Origin: Hofstenia miamia
Lineage: Eukaryota; Xenacoelomorpha; Acoela
Direction: 5' to 3'
Assembly (NCBI GenBank): GCA_004352715.1
Contig: SCFE01000056.1
Span: 1,791,842-1,855,841, forward strand
DNA length: 64,000 nt
A program made the position numbers and the translations under genes. Shown here one piece after another: positions 24,970 through 36,766 of the stretch (position 1 is the stretch's first letter; each line of letters begins with the position of its first letter). The notes under the pieces were generated by a model that did no database searches, was not told the origin of the DNA, and saw nothing but the letters and a program-made list of their open reading frames with translations.

Positions 24970-27900
24970 TAAAATGGGACTATAAAATTCTAATTGACTA
25001 GATACGAACTATAAAAAATTATATTTCTATAGAATTCCCATATTGACAAATCTCTCACTTAATATCTTGATAGCTCATCTTTTTTTGAATAAAAATGAGA
25101 ATCGCGAATTTTCCAAGTATTTTGTATGGTTGTAGGGTCAAAAAGTCTAACGATTTCATTTAGTTAAAATTCCTTTTTTGCTCAAATATTTTTGTAAAAA
25201 TTTGATTAACACATACATTAAAATCAAACTAAGAGAACGATTGGGTAAAATAAAAGAAACGAGTGCAATAGTTAAGAGAAATACTCCAAACAATACAGTT
25301 ATCATTGTTAAAATTTAAATGGTGTAATATTACAATGCCATTATTGAAAAAAAGTTTTTAGCCGCTCCGAAAACTTTCTGCAAGTGATCGCCAATTTTCT
25401 GTTGAAAATCGTAAAGATATTTTGTCACATATTTTGAAATCATTTGAATGTTTTCATTAGGTCAATATAAGGTCAAATATAATCGCCCTACTCATCAGAA
25501 ATGCAACCGAGTCCCGGATCAACCGTGTCAACGGGTCAAGGTTGCTAGAACAATCTCTAAGCATTTGGAAATGTTAGAGATTGTTTCCCACTTCTGAAGA
25601 ACAGCTTGGTTCTTCTAACTTCTTTTCATGGATAACATTTATAAGTTTTAATTATGTCTCTCAATATCACTACATGTGATGAATTGATTATCGGTGGATT
25701 ACAGACTTCTTCAATTTTAATCAATTTATAAAATTCTTTTTAGATTACTTATTATAATATTGTGAACTGCACCAGAGTTAAAATCGACTGTAAATTTTAA
25801 AGCAGGCCCGCAGCCGATTAACTATTTTCTTAGCAGGACAGTTTCAGCTGGTTTCGAAACGCACAAATTAATTAGGTACATGCAAGTATAATGGTACCTT
25901 TTTACTCCGTTATTAGATTGCTATTTTCGAAAGCAAATTCAATTTCATTAAAATGTCCAATTCTATACCTTAAGATAACTCGCATATTGATTACTAACAA
26001 CATATGAATAAAAAAACTACATGCTTTATTGAGCATACTTGGCACTGGTTTGTTGATTTTCAATTTTCCAGTCGACAGCTTTCATTATCATCTGATGCTA
26101 TGATGGGTTAGTTCGGGCTGCATTATTGAAGGTAGACCAACTCAATAAAATATACAACGAAATTAAGACAACCCCTTCTGTTGCTCTTGATGAAATAGTT
26201 GACAATCAATTTTAATTCATGAAGTCGTGATTTAATTTAAGCAATTTACATCACACAATGATCTTTCATGTTAATTAACGCGTGATTTAATATATTATTC
26301 CTACAATATGTCCTCAAAATACGTGTGCATTTATTTGCTAATAATATACAGTGCATTGAATATTACAATTCATTTATGCCAAGCTTTATTAAATACTAGC
26401 AGTTATTCATTAAATTTAATATCTAAAGCAAAAACATTAATATATATATATATATATATAAACATATTATTTAATCAAGAAAGCCAACCGTGAAGTTTCA
26501 TTTTTGAATTTAATTATTGAGTGTAAGTTGCTATTCTTATGGTTCTTTCAGATTTCAAAGTAAAAGAAAGAAGGCCCAAGCTCACATTGGACAAGTGATA
26601 GTGCAATGCAAAACAGAAGGGCAAATCTGATTAGATAAAACTTCTGCAATAATACATATCAACTTCTAAAAAGCGCTTAAAATTAATGTCAAACGCCTCA
26701 ATGATTCCGATCTTTAATACTTAACGAAGGGGGTGTACTTAAAATGTAAAATTTGCCGAATTTTCAAAAATATATTTACAAGTCTTAGATTACTTCATTG
26801 TTCCATTTAAAATTAAGATGAGTCTCATAGGACAAAATCATTCAAAGGTGTAATTATTGCAATGAAGAACGTGTTAATTCGACTCACTTAATTTCTTGGC
26901 GCTCATTTCATTAGTTTTATAATTAGTTCGCCACGCATACTCATGACTGATGCTGATTTATCATATCAAATTTATTCGAGATTAAATATCAAATCAAGTC
27001 TCACATTCCAATCTGATAAAAATTCGAATAGACGCTCTGATTCCATTCTGCTTAGAAAATCTTCATTTCTTGTAGAAAGTAATGCGCTTTTACATTCTGT
27101 AATTGTCTATAAATGTATGTAAATCTTTGGGTATTATCCCGGATTACAGTTAAGATGTCACGGTTATAGATTATTGTTCTCTTTGTACATCGAATCTCTT
27201 CTCAAAAAGCAGGTGATCGCGGTGATAAATAAAAGCCGACAATCAATTCACGGTTCCTACCTATACTCATTGTATTTTAAATTTTTCTAACAGTTAGGAA
27301 ATTGCCAAATTTACATACTATATAGATTTACATGTATATACTATATTGAAAGAAACCAATTCAGTTTTTTCCTTTAATTGATCATTGACAGACATACGAA
27401 TAATTTAACAATAATACAAATATATATACTGTTGTCGCCAGTAGCGAACTTCCACGATGAATCTTGAAAAGTGTATGAAAAACAACGAAATTGATAAAAA
27501 GTTAACAGTCTGGAATAGTTTGTTGAATACAAGTTTAAATACAAACCAACAATATTAACTAAAAATTGTGGCGCGCATTTGATCAGTCCATAGTTCAATT
27601 ATTTTTTACCCGTGTCACAGCCCGCATAAGTAATTTCAGCGAGCTTTCAATCATGGGTATCATCGAATTAATTTATACAAAAAATTCAAGTCGGAATATT
27701 CTTGTATATTAATGCGTTCATTATTTGTAGAATATTTGATAATTTTCAAATAGTATGTAAATATTCCTTACAATATTTGGTTGAAAGATTATTTACAAGG
27801 AGTTTTTGTATTTGCACTACAAAGGTTGCTTCTGAAAAATTTCTAAAAAGAAAGCGATTAGAAACTGCAAAGATATCAATGACGTCCGGTAACCTATGGA

Positions 27901-30276
27901 GCACAGTGAAAAACACTAAATATTGAAGTTATTCAAATATTCTAAACAACAATACATTTTTGAATGCTCGAGAACTACGTGTGAAGTAGATCTAAAAAAT
28001 TTATAGGATATAAAACTAGAATTTCGATGTTGATAGACAATGTTTGAAATTCCGGGTTCACAGTAAAAATGTTTTCTTAATGCTGGCTTAAGAATTACAT
28101 CAAATATATACAAACAATGCAAATCTGCTTAAATTTTCGAATTTTTAATATTTTTTAAAATTTTTTTGATAAATCAATTTGCTAACTTTTCTCAAATTGC
28201 ACATTATTTTATCGTACTTCATATAAGTCTACTGGTGTCCTTGTTTTAGAAGTGGGCTCAGCCAGTTTCCTATTTCACTTTGCGCTTGGGGCAAGTTCGG
28301 GCCGGTTAACTTGGGTGTAGGACTGAAGTTTCAGCTCATTTGCAGGAAGCATTTTAAAATCCTATTAATGCATTTTTCTGAAGCATAACCAGAAAAGTTT
28401 TGGTGGGAGATGCAAAGTAAATTTCATTAATACTGTTGTTAATTGCACTTGAAACATTATAATAGACCTGTGGTCATGAATTTCCCATACAATGCACTCA
28501 CTAATGATTTCAATGCTGCTAATTTCGTTTATTGCGATCTAATTTTTTATAAAATCGCTGTCTACCTCATATGACATTTTATTTACAAAGTACACCAGTT
28601 TTTTAACACATTCTACTGGGCAGATTGTGATTCTCTTAATCCCAAACAACTATTGAGAGCTTGAAGTCACAAACAGTTTTATCAACTTTCTCAAACAATT
28701 TTCTCTAAGCATATTAGGAAATGTGTGAATCATGGGCCCCAAGTGTTGCAATTAATCCACGCAGAGAATAATTTTGTGGTAAGAGGGTTTGGACAGTATA
28801 GTTCACATTTACTAATTTTAAGCTTCAAATTGAAAATCCATATTTTGGTTGAACAGAATCAACTATACACATCTCAAGTTTGCATTATTAAAAATTAGAT
28901 GCTGGTGTCACTAGATTATATTTTATATTTGCAATTATGAACTTGAGGAAGGAGTAGCTTTATTTCTTCCACTAATTTAACAAATTGATGATGAATTGGA
29001 ACATGGCTGACTTAACCACAAAATTTAATGGGATCCTCAAAACAATGCTCACATTTGTTATTGTGCCAGTTAACAACCACAAAATGATTTTAACAGCTTG
29101 GGGAGAAGTTTTCATATCTTATTGGAATGTTAATTTAATCTGGATGGATTACAAAAAGTATCATAAGTCATTCAAAAAAGCAAGTGGAAAAGTAGCAGTA
29201 GGTTTCAATGTGCACAAGCTATTTAACTATTATTCTTTAGATTTCTACATTATGTAATGAGGTAGTTTTGATCAAGCTCCATGAATTGAAAATAACGTAT
29301 TCGTTAAATATTAGCATGTCATCATTGGCATGAATGCTGAACCTAGTAACATAATGGACGTAGATTTGAGCATAAAATTTTCAAAGGGTATATTTTTAAA
29401 CCTTGCTATAACAAAGATGGTTTTTAGAGCATAAATTCCCACAAAATAGGATTTTTTGAGAAATAAAATCGCTAGTTGCAACCCTTCCCTTTGACAAATT
29501 GTAAGATGGATAATTATAATCAACTGTTTTTACCATATTAACATATTAATGTCTAACTTGTAACACAAAAAAAGGTTTGTCATGTGAAGTCCTCGAGGAA
29601 TATACTACATAATCAAAAACGTTAAACTTGCAGCGCGGCAGTTAAGGCGGGAACCTAAACTTCAGCGAAGTAAGCTTATGTGTTCAGACTACATTAGATG
29701 TAGAAAAATTATTATTATAATATGGCCAGTAGCCCAAGCCAACATAAAAGACTAAGAGCATATAATTGGGGACTAAATAATTTCTGTATGTGTATTATAT
29801 TAGATCAGGCCCATAGCTCGCCTGCTGTACCTGCCACTGAATAAAAATTAATGTGCTCGTCAAATTACAATACAGTCATATTTGTTAAGCAATTAGATTT
29901 ATGTGCACCTGGAAATAATTGCTTTGAACACGATAACTTTAAATATACATGTATGTACATCAATTTCTCAAAAATACAATTCTCAGACTGACCCATGACC
30001 AATCATTACTCAGTTTTGAAGCATTTACCCAGCGACACCGCGCATGCTTCTTGACTAATGATCTGAACATTTTTTCAGTCCATTTTCAGTCGTGCAGTTA
30101 TGAACACTAAACTGGAACTTTAGGACAAGAATTTAATCTTGAAAATGCTCAATTTCAAAGCAATAAATTTCAGAAATAAAAATATCAATTGATTCTATCG
30201 ACCAACAGATACATCTAAAATAGAAAACCAAAGAGTAAAGACTATTAAGATTCTATTTTCTAAACGAACATCTAAA
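24970..30276. other. Gene-poor AT-rich DNA between the two receptor genes
   Basis: No gene is recognised in about 5.3 kb. A strong hairpin lies at 25549-25585 and a (TA)n run near 26440-26460. A minus frame at 29311-29523 has a faint Copia-RT look (QREGL ... LKSTS) but does not hold up. A receptor 3' end or other exons cannot be seen here. Confidence 0.5.
25549..25585. repeat. Near-perfect 37-base hairpin
   Basis: Twelve paired bases (AACAATCTCTAA with TTAGAGATTGTT) are followed by one bulged G and a further CATTT/AAATG pairing around GG. This gives about 17 base pairs almost without a loop. A second smaller stem (GAAGAAC/GTTCTTC) follows within about 30 bases. It is too short for a canonical miRNA precursor as it stands, and may be the core of a miniature element. 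Confidence 0.5.
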
Positions 30277-31116
30277 TTATTTTTTAAAAAACTTAAAAAT
30301 TACTTCGCGGAAGTTTGGACTAAGTGATAAGTAAATAAAGAACTTAATAGCGAACTGTGAGTGATTCATGGAAAATGTTATGAAGGCAAAGTTGTCGGTT
30401 TTACGCTCAAGAATCGATCGAAATCCATTAAAAATGTTCGGAATCACCAAAACCAGATATAGAATGGTCAAAGTTAAAAAGATAAAAAGCATTTCCTTTT
30501 CTCTCTTGAACTCATGCTTTGAAACTACTCTGTCTTCTGACTGCATGATAGCGTCGTGATTTTTCTTTTTTCGTGCATAGTGCAAATACGCAAAAAAACA
30601 TACAAATATCTCCAAAATTAGCATGCCTATAGCCAGCGCAGTATGAACACTTATGTATATGTTATAAAATGAAACAATGAGAAACTCAAATGAATAATTA
30701 AATAGAGTTACAACAAGTGCGAAGTATAGTGTGACTCCAATGATGATTTTCTGCTTTTTGGGCGTGAAATGTTTTTGATGGTGATGATTTTTTCGCAAAA
30801 GCATGTACATTTGAATCGCCGTGACAAACACTAATCCCAATGCTGCGAATTCTGTGAAACTGAACAATGGGTAAATTGTAAGTTGCAATGAGATTGGATT
30901 GCTATCCAGTGTATTTGCAAATACAAGGAAGGTAGCAATGACGCCAAATATGCAATGTAGAATGTCCACGATGGCAATGCTTACAATGTATATATCAAAT
31001 CTGGATTTTTGTTTCTTCACTCTCACTATCATGATAATGAGCATATTAAAAAACACTCCAAGGGCGCCAATGAAGAGCAAAGCGTATAAAAACGTGTAGT
31101 TGAAAACGTAAGTCAT
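30277..31116 (-). CDS. Divergent rhodopsin-like GPCR paralog, single exon (279 aa)
   Basis: Starts at a true ATG (31116, minus) and aligns end to end with the receptor at 23924-24829. Shared blocks: the FLYxLxFIG opening of TM1, VKKQKS in the first loop, 'YIVSIAIVDILHCIF' in TM2 (Asp51), FxFTEF at the TM3 start, an L-V-x-P-N motif in TM6, and a TM7 of the form NHSQFAIKFFIY ending LSPNFRE. It is further from the class A consensus: the DRY position reads Ile-Gln-Met-Tyr, NPxxY is absent, and no disulfide Cys pair is seen. Same strand as its paralog, 5.4 kb apart, so a tandem duplication is likely. Upstream bases include TGACTCA (31177-31183, AP-1-like) and a TATAAG (31145-31150), the latter too close to the ATG to be a normal TATA box. 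The ligand is unknown. Confidence 0.85.
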   Translation of the reverse strand: MTYVFNYTFLYALLFIGALGVFFNMLIIMIVRVKKQKSRFDIYIVSIAIVDILHCIFGVIATFLVFANTLDSNPISLQLTIYPLFSFTEFAALGLVFVTAIQMYMLLRKNHHHQKHFTPKKQKIIIGVTLYFALVVTLFNYSFEFLIVSFYNIYISVHTALAIGMLILEIFVCFFAYLHYARKKKNHDAIMQSEDRVVSKHEFKREKEMLFIFLTLTILYLVLVIPNIFNGFRSILERKTDNFAFITFSMNHSQFAIKFFIYLSLSPNFREVIFKFFKK

Positions 31117-32591
31117 CTTTTTTCAATGTAAGCGACCTCCTCCTCTTATACGTAGATGGCGATGGAAAACTCACGATGAGTCACAACAGCAGTACAATAA
31201 ATGTGATGTAATAATTTCCTAGTACGGCGTAATTCCCTTAAAGATATATTCCCTCTGCATGTTGCTAAGTTACGAGATAAGTAAATGAAATTTATAAAAC
31301 AGATGTAAGTATTACTCTAGAGAGACTCATTCAAACATTTGTTGTATTATTACATTATAAATTTGCAAAACAATTTGAACAGTTTTATTAGACTGATTTT
31401 GTACACAAGAACAGCAATTCAAAACATGCAGACAGAATTTGATTAATTATAAATAATTTTTAGAGATGTCGTTGAATTATACTTTACTTCATCTATTTTG
31501 CTCGACTGCATTATTAAATTGTTTGTGCGTGAGCAGATAATTTTTTTATTTACTCTTTAGAACTTTGTATTTATTCAAAACGATTGATTCCATTCGATAC
31601 AGACGATGACATATGACATCTGACTTTGTGTACGCACCGCCTGAATTGAGCTTGGGTAGTAATTATTAAAAAATTTTTTTGAAGTAAGTTGTTACCATGG
31701 ACGTTAGACCATCATATTATCTGAAAGTTAGGTTTAAAAAATTTTGAAATTTTTTAGAAGTATCTTATTTTTTATTGAATAAGTTAATATGTTCAGGGGC
31801 GGGAGAGCAATTACCCATAAATGCGCAAATATCTCAAGAAATCCAAATTTTTCAATGAATCTTGAGAAAATTGTTTGAACGAAAACGGTTTGTAAATCTA
31901 AGGGTACACTGTGTAACCAGTTTGGTTGGACTGACCGGTTGCTGGCGGGTTGACCGGAAATGGTGAGTTTGGGTTGAAATATTCGTAAACTTGTCAACCA
32001 GCATCGATTCCCTAATGAAATCCAAAGAATTAATAGATTAATACTATAGAAACTCCCTTGGCTAGAGAAGGGGTCATTCGTTTGTTTGTCATTTAATAAT
32101 TGAATGTTTTGATAAAGATCTGTATTGCTGTTGCTGTCAAGTGTTCAATGGTTGTTCATAGCAACGATCCAGTTGATCAGATGCGCAATATGCCGGCTAC
32201 TGAAACTTCACATTTTCAGGAATAAGAAAGTGGATTAATTAAAGTAGTTCGAAAAGTACAGAACGTGACTTATCAAATGCAGGAAGAGTTGTGATATTCG
32301 ACCGAAACCAACTAAAGGAGAACTCAGTTGACATTTGTTGCTACAAAAGAAGCAATAATGAACAAACTGCTTTAAATAGTTGATATTTTTTATCCCAATT
32401 TTTTTATCGTTATTGCTGTGAAAATTAGATGGATAATTTTTAAAATTGTGAATTGTACCGGCCAATATTTCAGATCAAAAATAACTGTCAACCGGCCGGT
32501 TCAATCGGTAAATTTGACCAGCCGGGTTATTTCAAAGAATTCCTGATTTATTCATCATTTTAAACACAAATTATTATTTTATGCTAAATAG

Positions 32592-32592
<1 letters not shown>
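31117..32592. other. Gene-poor DNA with CCGG-rich patches
   Basis: No gene. Two patches, about 31895-31960 and 32455-32530, are rich in GACCGG, CCGGCCGG and GGTTGACC words in an otherwise AT-rich background. Their partly complementary wording hints at an inverted-repeat element of roughly 0.6 kb, but I could not define its ends. Confidence 0.4.

Positions 32593-32593
<1 letters not shown>

Positions 32594-32623
<30 letters not shown>
32594..32623. repeat. (TA)n microsatellite
   Basis: TA run ending at an N (32624), directly before the truncated Penelope-like frame. A matching TA run follows at 32969-32991, so the element fragment is bracketed by TA repeats. Confidence 0.9.
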
Positions 32624-32624
32624 N

Positions 32625-32857
32625 GCCTCATACATCGGGGAGACAAGAAGACATTTGGAAATTAGAATTAAAGAACACCTAAGAGGTCACCTAACATCAG
32701 AAATTTACTTACATCATCACCAAGCAACAAAAGATCATTTTAAAATATTAACAAAGAACAAACATACCAAGATCACTGAAGCATTATTAATAAAACAACA
32801 ACGTAAAAAACTTTTAAATAGACAATTAAACCATGTTAGCATTCTTAAACTTTTCTA
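32625..32857 (+). pseudogene. Penelope-like element: GIY-YIG endonuclease C-terminal part
   Basis: The frame is open from the N at 32624 and reads SYIGETRRHLEIRIKEH, the YIG half of a GIY-YIG nuclease with its conserved Arg and Glu-His. 'TEALLIKQQ' follows, with the catalytic-type Glu, and the frame ends at a normal stop. In Penelope-like retroelements this endonuclease lies C-terminal to the reverse transcriptase and nicks target DNA for primed integration. The GIY half and the whole reverse transcriptase are missing at the assembly join, so this is a truncated 3' fragment. The hammerhead motif 24 bases downstream supports the assignment. Confidence 0.8.
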
Positions 32858-32880
32858 AACTTTCCCTCTATACTCTATAT

Positions 32881-32920
32881 GCACTGACGAAGCTATACGT
32901 ATGTAGCGAAACATGTTTGC
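32881..32920 (+). ncRNA. Hammerhead ribozyme motif of a Penelope-like element
   Basis: Core box CTGACGA at 32884-32890; stem II GCTA/TAGC (32892-32895 with 32904-32907) closed by an 8-base loop; GAAA at 32908-32911. Stem III is AC/GT (32911-32912 with 32915-32916) with a 2-base loop. Stem I is GCA (32881-32883) with TGC (32918-32920). Predicted cleavage is after T32917. One extra A (32891) sits between core and stem II, as in the motif at 5181. Hammerhead ribozymes with very short stem III are established parts of Penelope-like retroelements, where they are thought to process tandem transcripts. Position just 3' of the endonuclease stop fits this. Self-cleavage here is not shown. Confidence 0.7.
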
Positions 32921-32999
32921 TGAATAAATCTTTCATAATATGCTAAGTCTTAGCAAAATATCATTTAAATATATATATATATATATATATATATTTATT

Positions 33000-34009
33000 C
33001 CAAAATAGAAAATCAAAGAATCGATCATCATTAGCATAAATATTCAATTGAGCATTAAGAACTCTCAATATTATTGATAAGTGAAAGTCAGTGAGCAATT
33101 TAATAAAATGTGGCAACCTTTGTATGTAACTCAATATCAAACTCTTTGCATGGCGCCAAAGTATGCACATTATTCGAAATCTCTACCTTACTTTAACTAT
33201 TATACAAAAATCTGCGATAGAGGCCACAAGTTACATAGCAACCTTCATCGCGAAGATTCATTTTCTTTTAAGGCTTATACATTATGGAATGATTTAAATA
33301 TCATTGGAGCAAAATTTTAAATATTTTCAAAGAAAAATTAAAGGACTTTATTATTCAAATAATCATTATTAAGAATATCGCGGAACCAATTAAGTGCCCG
33401 GACAGATTTCGTCTGAAAATCTCGTCTTTAAGTAAATGTGGCTGTTTATAGTTTTGTAAAAATAAAAGCATAGTAGTTTTTAGTCCTGTTTTTTTAATTA
33501 GCAATAGATTTGCCTTAGCTCATATTATAGCTATAAACAACATTCTGAAAATACCACATCTGTAAAGCTGAAATCATTTTGAATGCAATTAAAATTTTAA
33601 CCAAATTTGTAAGAATCCCAAGAAATAATTCTAAGTTTTTGCAATAATTAAAATTGCTGTCTATTTTAAGAACAGTATTGCTGGCTAAATTCATATCCAG
33701 ACAACTTTAAATTACGAAAGATGTCATAAACATAGTGTAATTCAATAGGTATCTGGAATTTAAAAAATATTCACTACATTATAGTGAAAAAAATTAAATA
33801 TAAAACTAAAATTTAAGTATTTTTAAATGGACGATTTAGCTTAAAAATAGTTTAGATGTCATTACTAAACACCGCGGAATTATATTATATTGCATTAATA
33901 CTTTATCAACAAACATAATTTAATATTTTTCTGCAAAAGAAATTATTTTCTAAATATTTCTCATTTGAAAGATATTATTTCTAGACAAAAATTTATTCTA
34001 AATCATGGA
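33000..34009. other. Gene-poor AT-rich DNA
   Basis: No domain is recognised. A plus frame at 33081-33320 ends in Ala-Tyr-Thr-Leu-Trp-Asn-Asp-Leu, which recalls the end of some non-LTR reverse transcriptases, but nothing else supports it. Confidence 0.4.
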
Positions 34010-34100
34010 TAGCTCAGGTAAAAAAAGTGGCGCGGATAAATATATATATTTAACAACAGCAACCCATGATAAACAAAAAACAAAAGTCAGTTATCCGATG

Positions 34101-34963
34101 CTAGTAAAGCCGAGTTGACAAATCGCCCAGTGCAGCTGCACAAGCGGTTAATTGTCTCGAAGTTGCGTTCATTAAATGGACTCTCATTTCGGGAGTGATT
34201 TGATTCTGCGGTTTAAAGATATAACTATTCATTTGATCCAAATTTTGCGGACTTTTCTTCTCTACAAAGTCTTTCATGATCTGCCATACATTTTCTATCG
34301 GCGTAAGGTCCGTGGAGTTAGGTGGCCACTGCATTAATTGGATATTCTTCTCTGAAAAATGTTTTTGTTTGTCTCAATGTGTGTGGTGTGCCACCGTCCT
34401 GCTGTAGTATACAACCATCTGGATAAAAGCAATCTGCAAAGGTTAAAAACTCCTCAATAATACCGCAATATTTCCGACTATCAATAGTCCCTGATCCTTC
34501 AAGTATTGTCAGGTAAAACGCTCTGTAGGAAATAGCTCCCCAAACCATAATTTTTTATGAAAATTTCGGTTTGCCTTTGAGCGGCTTTTGCACTCCAAAC
34601 TTTAATAGTGTTTCTATGTATCGGGAATAAAGAAACGACTGTGAGGAAAACATCTTCGAATGTGTATTCCCGCCATTGTTGCGCAAAATACAGGCGCTTT
34701 TCTTTGTGGAGTTCAGTCAATAACGGAATTTTTCGAGATAAAATCTTTTTAACGGTCGATTAACGGAGAGATCGTTGGACAGTAAATGTACTAACTCCCT
34801 TTCCAGACAACTCACGAAACCGATAATTAACATTTGAGGCCGATGCCATAGGCCTGTTCACTACTATGCCACATAACCGTCGACGATCGTTGGCATTTAA
34901 TTTCAGGGGCCTGCCATTTCCAGTTTTCCTTGTGAGGCGTTTTCCGGAGCGTAAAATTGTAAA
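34101..34963 (-). pseudogene. Tc1/mariner transposase, main part, broken
   Basis: Read from 34963 leftward: a linker 'RLTRKTGNGRPLKLN' of the helix-turn-helix domain, then 'LHKEKRLYFAQQWREYTFEDV'. Next come the MVWGAIS block, 'LQQDGGTPHTLRQTK' (second catalytic Asp) and 'WPPNSTDLTPIENVW' (third acidic pair). The first catalytic FSDE motif after TFEDV is not recognisable. Frame changes are needed near 34340, near 34560 and between 34720 and 34830. The N-terminal piece lies beyond the hAT at 38111-38181. Confidence 0.8.
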
Positions 34964-35238
34964 CAGGGCCTGTCAAAATTGAATTGCAATTAATTGATGG
35001 GGGTCGATCAATTAATTGAAATTGGGTACGGACTCCAATCAACTAATCAATTAATGGGCAATAAATTGAAACAATATTTAATAACAAGATTTAATAACTC
35101 GTGAACAAAATCATTCGTGAATAATATGTATTAATTTATGAACTGGAAAACAAATTATTTGTTTCAAAATTGTAGTATACAAAAATGTTATTCCACAACC
35201 ACAACCACAATTATAAATGTCTGCTAAGGTCAATGGGT

Positions 35239-36459
35239 TCAAAATCGTTTGTTGATTTTAAGGAAAAGCTGCATTTCCAGATTTAGTGGCAGCAACGACT
35301 GTCGATAGTCATTAAATGCATATCCGGAAGTACTAAAGAATCTTTCGCATATTTTGGACGTTGGAAGTAAAAATCGACAGTCCAGGTACTCGGATGAGCC
35401 CCACTCCTTGCGTTTCTTTAACAGCGTATCTGCGAAATCAGAAAACGTTACAGCTGGGTTTTCTTCGGTACTTACGAGAAGAGATGAAGCAATACTTTTC
35501 TCCGTATTTGTCAGTGTAGCAGCTCTGCCATTCAATATTTTCACAATGCTATTTTCGAAAGACGGCGAATGAACAATTGTAGCATCGGTAGAAAGATAAC
35601 TTGACATAGTTGGATGAATTAGCATTGCAGCGTCAAAAAGAATACGAACTTCAGCCAAACTCGTTGAATTTCTTTGCAGAGCCTTTGTTACTGATTCGAG
35701 TTTCACTAAGATATCCTGCAATTTTAGCATTTCAAGATTTTCCCGTGCAGAAAGCATAAAATCTGCTAGTTCACTCATGCCTTCAAAGTGGCAAAGATGA
35801 GGCTTAATTTCCAAATACCGATCTACCATTGCAGCTGTACTGCTCCAGCGCGTTTTGTTTCGTTGTTTTGCGTTCAGATTAGTATATTGTCTTAATTCAC
35901 CAGCAAGTTTTAAGTTTTTCAGTTTTCCCATTAACCCATTCGTTTTAATGCCCTTCGACCAGCCATCAAATGTCAATGCAAACTTATCTAGCAGTGTTTG
36001 AGCAATCTTAGATTCTACTTCACGTTATAGCAATTCCATGTATTTCTTTAGGGTGTTTACAGATATGTTCTGTAAGTTGGAATAACTTCGAGTTAATGGT
36101 TCAGTAACAAAGGAAAATGGCTTCACGCCTACACATACCCATTCAATATAGCCATACAAGTTCTTGACGGTTGAAGAAACTCCTGTGATAATTCCAAAGG
36201 ATTCCAAATTTGACTGATCTACATTGTTGTATTGTATTCCAGGGTGTTGTAAGTTGACGTGATTGAATAAATTGCTCCATCCCCATCCCTGTTTACACTT
36301 TAATTGTTTCTTGCATTTGCAGACCCAAAGTTCGGCTTTATCGTGTATAGTCGCAAGAGTAAAATATCGCTTTGAGAAGGTTTCGTGTGATGTGTAGACA
36401 TGTCTGCGAATGAAGCTGTATGTAATAAAGAACTGCTTGCGCGCAAATAAATAATCCAA
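35239..36459 (-). pseudogene. hAT transposase, copy B: N-terminus joined to C-terminus
   Basis: One frame from 36459 to 35239 (minus), interrupted only by TAA at 36025-36027. The N-part has a BED-type zinc finger look ('WVCKCKKQLKCKQGWGWSNL' then H..LQHPG). The C-part ends with the hAT dimerisation segment 'FLLPTSKICERFFSTSG' and 'LPLNLEMQLFLKINKRF'. At 35949 the frame jumps from 'TFDGWSKG' straight to 'IKTNGLMGKLKN', deleting the middle of the catalytic domain that is still present in copy A. No in-frame ATG precedes the zinc finger; the frame opens after a TAG. Confidence 0.85.
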
Positions 36460-36766
36460 CTAAACTGGCTTGTAGTTTACGGCAAGGAAATGCGCAATAC
36501 ATAAAATGATTAAATGAATCAGCATAAACTTTACGCCTATTCATTGTTTGTATTGCGCAATTCCTTGCCACTAGCGTCAAGCCACGCCTTAGCAATCAGC
36601 GTAGTGTAGGCCTATAGTGCATAGCCATCCTCGCGTAAGAGCTGACAATACATTACATAATAGTCTTTTATAAAGGTGGGTTTACAGCTTATCAATGAAT
36701 TTTAATACCTCTAAATTGAGAAGAATGCATTGTTGTTGATACGCTGTTTACAGCGTCTCAATTGAA
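35949..36766 (-). repeat. 818-bp exact duplication inside hAT, copy B
   Basis: 35949-36766 and 37000-37817 appear identical over 818 bases at a constant offset of 1051. Both carry the same in-frame TAA in the transposase. Flanks differ on both sides. Confidence 0.9.

Noticed and set aside
29311-29523. Possible Ty1/Copia reverse transcriptase fragment (QREGL ... FMLKSTS)
   Set aside because: Spacing between the motifs is off by about four residues and the catalytic segment is unrecognisable.
33081-33320. Frame ending in Thr-Leu-Trp-Asn-Asp-Leu, like a LINE C-terminus
   Set aside because: Only one short word matches and no reverse transcriptase lies upstream.
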